The position numbers were made by a program, and so were the translations under genes. This document shows positions 61,291-64,000 of a DNA stretch of 64,000 nucleotides, piece after piece. How positions within the stretch are numbered: position 1 is the stretch's first letter; every line of letters begins with the position of its first letter. Source of the stretch: Glandiceps talaboti. Its lineage: Eukaryota > Hemichordata > Enteropneusta > Spengelidae. The DNA lies in contig NC_135551.1 in assembly GCF_964340395.1 (NCBI RefSeq), forward strand, positions 3,271,963 to 3,335,962, given 5' to 3'. The notes beneath the pieces were generated by a model. The model was not told the DNA's origin and ran no database searches. It worked only from the letters and a program-made list of their open reading frames with translations.

Positions 61291-61630
61291 CGCTGGCTGC
61301 AGGCACACAGCACACGACTTTGTAATGCTGTGTCAGCTGATTTGGTATTGATTATGTTATATTTTTTATTTGCAATTTGCTGAAGTAGGCATCTTCCAAG
61401 GTAACCATAACAAACTAACGTAGACTGCATTGTTAGACAAGGGTTATTACTGCAGAGAAATCACTACGGGATGTGTATTCGCTAATGAGATATCATCAGG
61501 TGTCCAGATCGACTGAGCCAAGTTAGCTCCAGAAATCGCACATCCCTTCCCAACTTCAAGAGCAGGCTGCCAGAAGTAGGATCGTCTATGAGAAAACAAC
61601 GTATCTGTTCAAGTTGGCGTCACTATAAAG
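61291..61630 (+). other. SHPRH: Probable non-coding first exon of SHPRH
   Basis: The segment ends CACTATAAAG followed by GTAAGA (donor at 61631). The next acceptor on the strand that fits is GGTTTTATTTATAG at 62742, 145 bases before the SHPRH start codon. The 5' end is not defined. Confidence 0.4.
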
Positions 61631-62742
61631 GTAAGACTGCAATATTCCAACGTACAAAACATGAATTTTATCACTTATGAGATCAAAGTGACCCATTCCC
61701 AGCCAGTGATGGCTTCTTCCTAGCGGTACATGCTTGGAGTGTACACCCTAGAACAGTAAAGCTAAAGCGTCTTCCTAGTCCGGCTTGCAGAAAGCATGGA
61801 TGTATTAGACTCACTAATACATCCATGCAGAAAGGGACTCCATTCTGACAATGGAGAAGGCAAGGGACATTATCAGAAGCGACTCCTAACATACTCCATC
61901 CACAGTCCCCCTATTAGTACTATAGGGACTGTACTCCATACACTTGTGCAAACTGAACTTAGGTTTTTCCATTCCATGAGAGATCAACTAATACATCCGT
62001 GGTATACATGTATATCGCACTCACGATTATTGTTTGGGCGTCATAGCATAATATATCAATGATTTGGTTCGTCTTGGTATATTAATTAATATTTAATTCA
62101 TTTATTTCTCCACTCAATAATTCCTTTTAGTATTCAGAAATAAATTGAGGTGGCTATAATAATACATAGTGTGGACTGGATTTCTAACTAAACCACATAT
62201 TGGTCAAAGTCCCTCAATCAGCACAAAAAGTGAACCCCAGCTGCTATAGTGACATAAACAGTGTACATGTATACACGTGTATGTAGCATCCTGAGTAGAC
62301 TGTCGACAGTCTACATCCTGAGTTGAAAATTTACTATATTTGGACATTACATAATTACCCCAATAAAGACTAACTTGATGAGGGACTGTGTTATTACTCT
62401 GTAAGTGTGTTACAAGGTCACAGTTATCCAGATTAGGCCTTATAATTACCAGTACCATTTTCATTGCCAAGTTGATGCTTTCTTGTTTTTATTTTTTGAA
62501 AACATTTTGCAACTGTTTTGTTTTTATTCAGTGTACATGTATATACATGTACATGTGAATGTCCTGATGTGAAATGGACAAGAAATGAAATGTACAAGTA
62601 CTTGCCCCAATAATTGAGTTCTTTGTTTCAATGAGTGTGTTGTCATGGTGAATGGTTAATTGCAATAAATGCTTTTTGATACCAAAACTTGTTGTGTTGT
62701 TGCTACATGTACATGAACTCACAATCTGGGTTTTATTTATAG
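61631..62742 (+). other. SHPRH: Probable first intron of SHPRH, with small hairpins
   Basis: A 1.1 kb interval between donor and acceptor. It holds hairpins at 61793-61827 (GCATGGATGTATTAG and its complement) and about 61903-61931 (ACAGTCCCCCTAT with ATAGGGACTGT), and a perfect 20-base palindrome at 62295-62314. No open frame of interest; those at 61683-61892, 61796-62062, 62204-62470 and 62528-62722 look incidental. Confidence 0.4.
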
Positions 62743-62887
62743 ATAAAAAAAAACCAGATGGATCTCTCTGAGTTTAGGCCACAAGTAGTCCAAATTGACC
62801 AATGAAGTCCCTAAGCATGCTCTTAAACTATTCATTTATAATAATAGTAATGGTATTTCATTTCCGGTTTTATCTGATAACAGCAAG
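62743..62887 (+). other. SHPRH: 5' UTR part of the SHPRH coding exon
   Basis: Starts after the acceptor at 62742. An in-frame ATG at 62795 would add 31 residues, but homology to SHPRH begins only at the ATG at 62888, so the upstream ATG is probably not the main start. Confidence 0.4.
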
Positions 62888-63680
62888 ATGCCCAGGAAGA
62901 GGAAAGGAGTTCCACAAAGAGTAGATGAAGACAAGAGACAGTGTTTGTCATGGAACATGCTAGAAGATATCAATGCTACTACAACTCAATCAGAGGAAAC
63001 ATTAAATCATCTACCACAAGTCAAACCTGTAATCTCATTGGCTGAAACTATTGATAACTCTAATCACCCAAGTGAAATTGACCAATCGATATGCTCCATA
63101 CAAAATGTTGAGAATACTATCAGCCAATCAGAATACAACAATATCTGGGAAGCAGCAGACTACAGTATAACAGTTCACAACTCTCTAAAAGTGAAATCAT
63201 GTGATTGGTCATGCAAATTAGGAACATTTACTGTTCAACTCAGTCAATATTTGGCAAATAATGATAAAGGTGAAGAGTGGACTGCTCCTGAACAATTACC
63301 AAATGATGACAAACTATCTCTCTTTATCAACAAAGGAAACAACCTTCATCATCTTATATATGATTGCTATGGCAACAATGAAAACATGAGTGGTGTTACT
63401 TCAATCAATATGTACAAGTGTTTTAAGATTGACATTAAAATACCCAAACTGCAGTACTTAGATGATTTGGAAATCTTACATCAATATGCATCAGGGAGAC
63501 TACTCAGGGTGGTGAAAAATCAATATTATCATGTGACTGCTGAGATGACCTTTGACCTGTACTTACTGAAGTCAGTGCTGAGTAAACTGAAGTATCCAAG
63601 CCAACCAGGTAATCCTGGTAAACGTCAATACAGTTGTCTGCAGGGATTGATGCAATGGTTCTATGGAATCCCTATTTATG
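62888..63680 (+). CDS. SHPRH: SHPRH, E3 ubiquitin ligase / SNF2 helicase, first coding exon (partial)
   Basis: The N-terminus, MPRKRKGVPQRVDEDKRQ followed by WNM-ED, closely matches the start of vertebrate SHPRH as I remember it (basic MSSRRKRAPP, then RVDEEKR and WNMHED). The exon encodes 264 codons plus one base, ending at 63680 before GTGAGT (phase 1); the frame hits a stop three codons into the intron. The first part is acidic and Ser/Thr-rich. The last 60 residues (YLDDLEILHQYASGRLLRVV, then YHVTAEMTFDLYLLKSVLSKL) look folded. Full-length SHPRH is about 1,680 residues in human, with H15, PHD, SNF2-helicase and RING domains, all downstream of this exon and of the window. It polyubiquitinates PCNA in DNA-damage tolerance in the nucleus. 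Nothing in this exon is broken. Confidence 0.85.
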
Positions 63681-64000
63681 GTGAGTAATGATGGAAAGCT
63701 ATTTTTTTTTGTTCAGTGTAAATAGTTCCTCTCAAAAGTTACTGATAGTTATACATGTAGTATCATACAGTTCCAAGTCAGTTTACCAAGTCAGTTTACT
63801 TGATTTAACAGAAGACAAGGGTGACTCATTTGTCTGAGGTGAATTAATAACCCTGTCCTCGACTGATATGGTCCTTAATCCATGTCAAAGCCACTTTCTT
63901 GTCCACACTTAAATTTCAAAGATAGATTTGATTCGCATTAGTATACCTACATGTAACATGCCACAATGCAAAAACACAGAAGAAAAAGTCTTCAAAATCA
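63681..64000 (+). other. SHPRH: Start of SHPRH intron 2
   Basis: Begins GTGAGTAATG. No further exon is visible before the window ends. A short direct repeat (CAAGTCAGTTTAC) lies near 63775-63800. Confidence 0.6.

Overview
The window is genomic DNA of a marine invertebrate animal. It is AT-rich, its genes have introns with GT-AG boundaries, and it carries animal mobile elements: a Penelope-like element, a non-LTR retrotransposon, a tRNA-derived SINE and TAA-flanked Harbinger-type elements. Its one gene of assigned identity is the metazoan DNA-repair gene SHPRH. The frequent ACATGTA words and the element types suit a cephalochordate, hemichordate or lophotrochozoan; the sequence alone does not decide between them. 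There are no operons.

Only two protein genes are convincing, both on the + strand. One is a single-exon-coding, membrane-anchored SGNH/GDSL-type hydrolase (47729-49408) with a spliced 5' leader. The other is the first coding exon of SHPRH (62888-63680), which has a probable non-coding first exon and promoter near 61.2-61.6 kb and continues beyond the window.

By my count more than a third of the window is tandem repeat. The arrays lie at 1.3-2.2 kb (29 bp unit), 2.9-4.0 kb (31 bp), 14.6-21.2 and 22.7-24.3 kb (21 bp), 22.3-22.7 kb (49 bp), 25.9-32.5 kb (about 70 bp and 52 bp), 38.3-42.0 kb (48 bp), 44.0-45.1 kb (31 bp), 49.5-49.9 kb (54 bp), 52.7-52.9 kb (37 bp with CRE palindromes) and 58.3-59.0 kb (31 bp). 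The 21, 49 and 52 bp and related arrays hold nested higher-order duplications. Long open frames inside them follow from the period and composition and are not genes.

Other layout: a 1.2 kb sequence is present twice in opposite orientation about 38 kb apart (5647-6876 and 45129-46387). A 0.47 kb block is directly duplicated at 7.4 and 8.6 kb. Between 33.2 and 36.2 kb there is a decaying array of exon-like modules with good splice signals but no open frame. A LINE pseudogene lies at 50.2-52.6 kb. A 5'-truncated Penelope-like element (minus strand) lies at 53.6-55.0 kb, set among (AT)n tracts.

The most striking signal is two hammerhead-ribozyme-like motifs beside that element, on opposite strands: a fully paired one on + (53740-53781) and a slightly weaker one on - (53933-53973). 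Second are three non-autonomous elements with TAA target duplications (9955-11119, 57448-57827, 59257-60997). Third are the repeated exon modules. Everything here was read by eye; identities and copy numbers are estimates.
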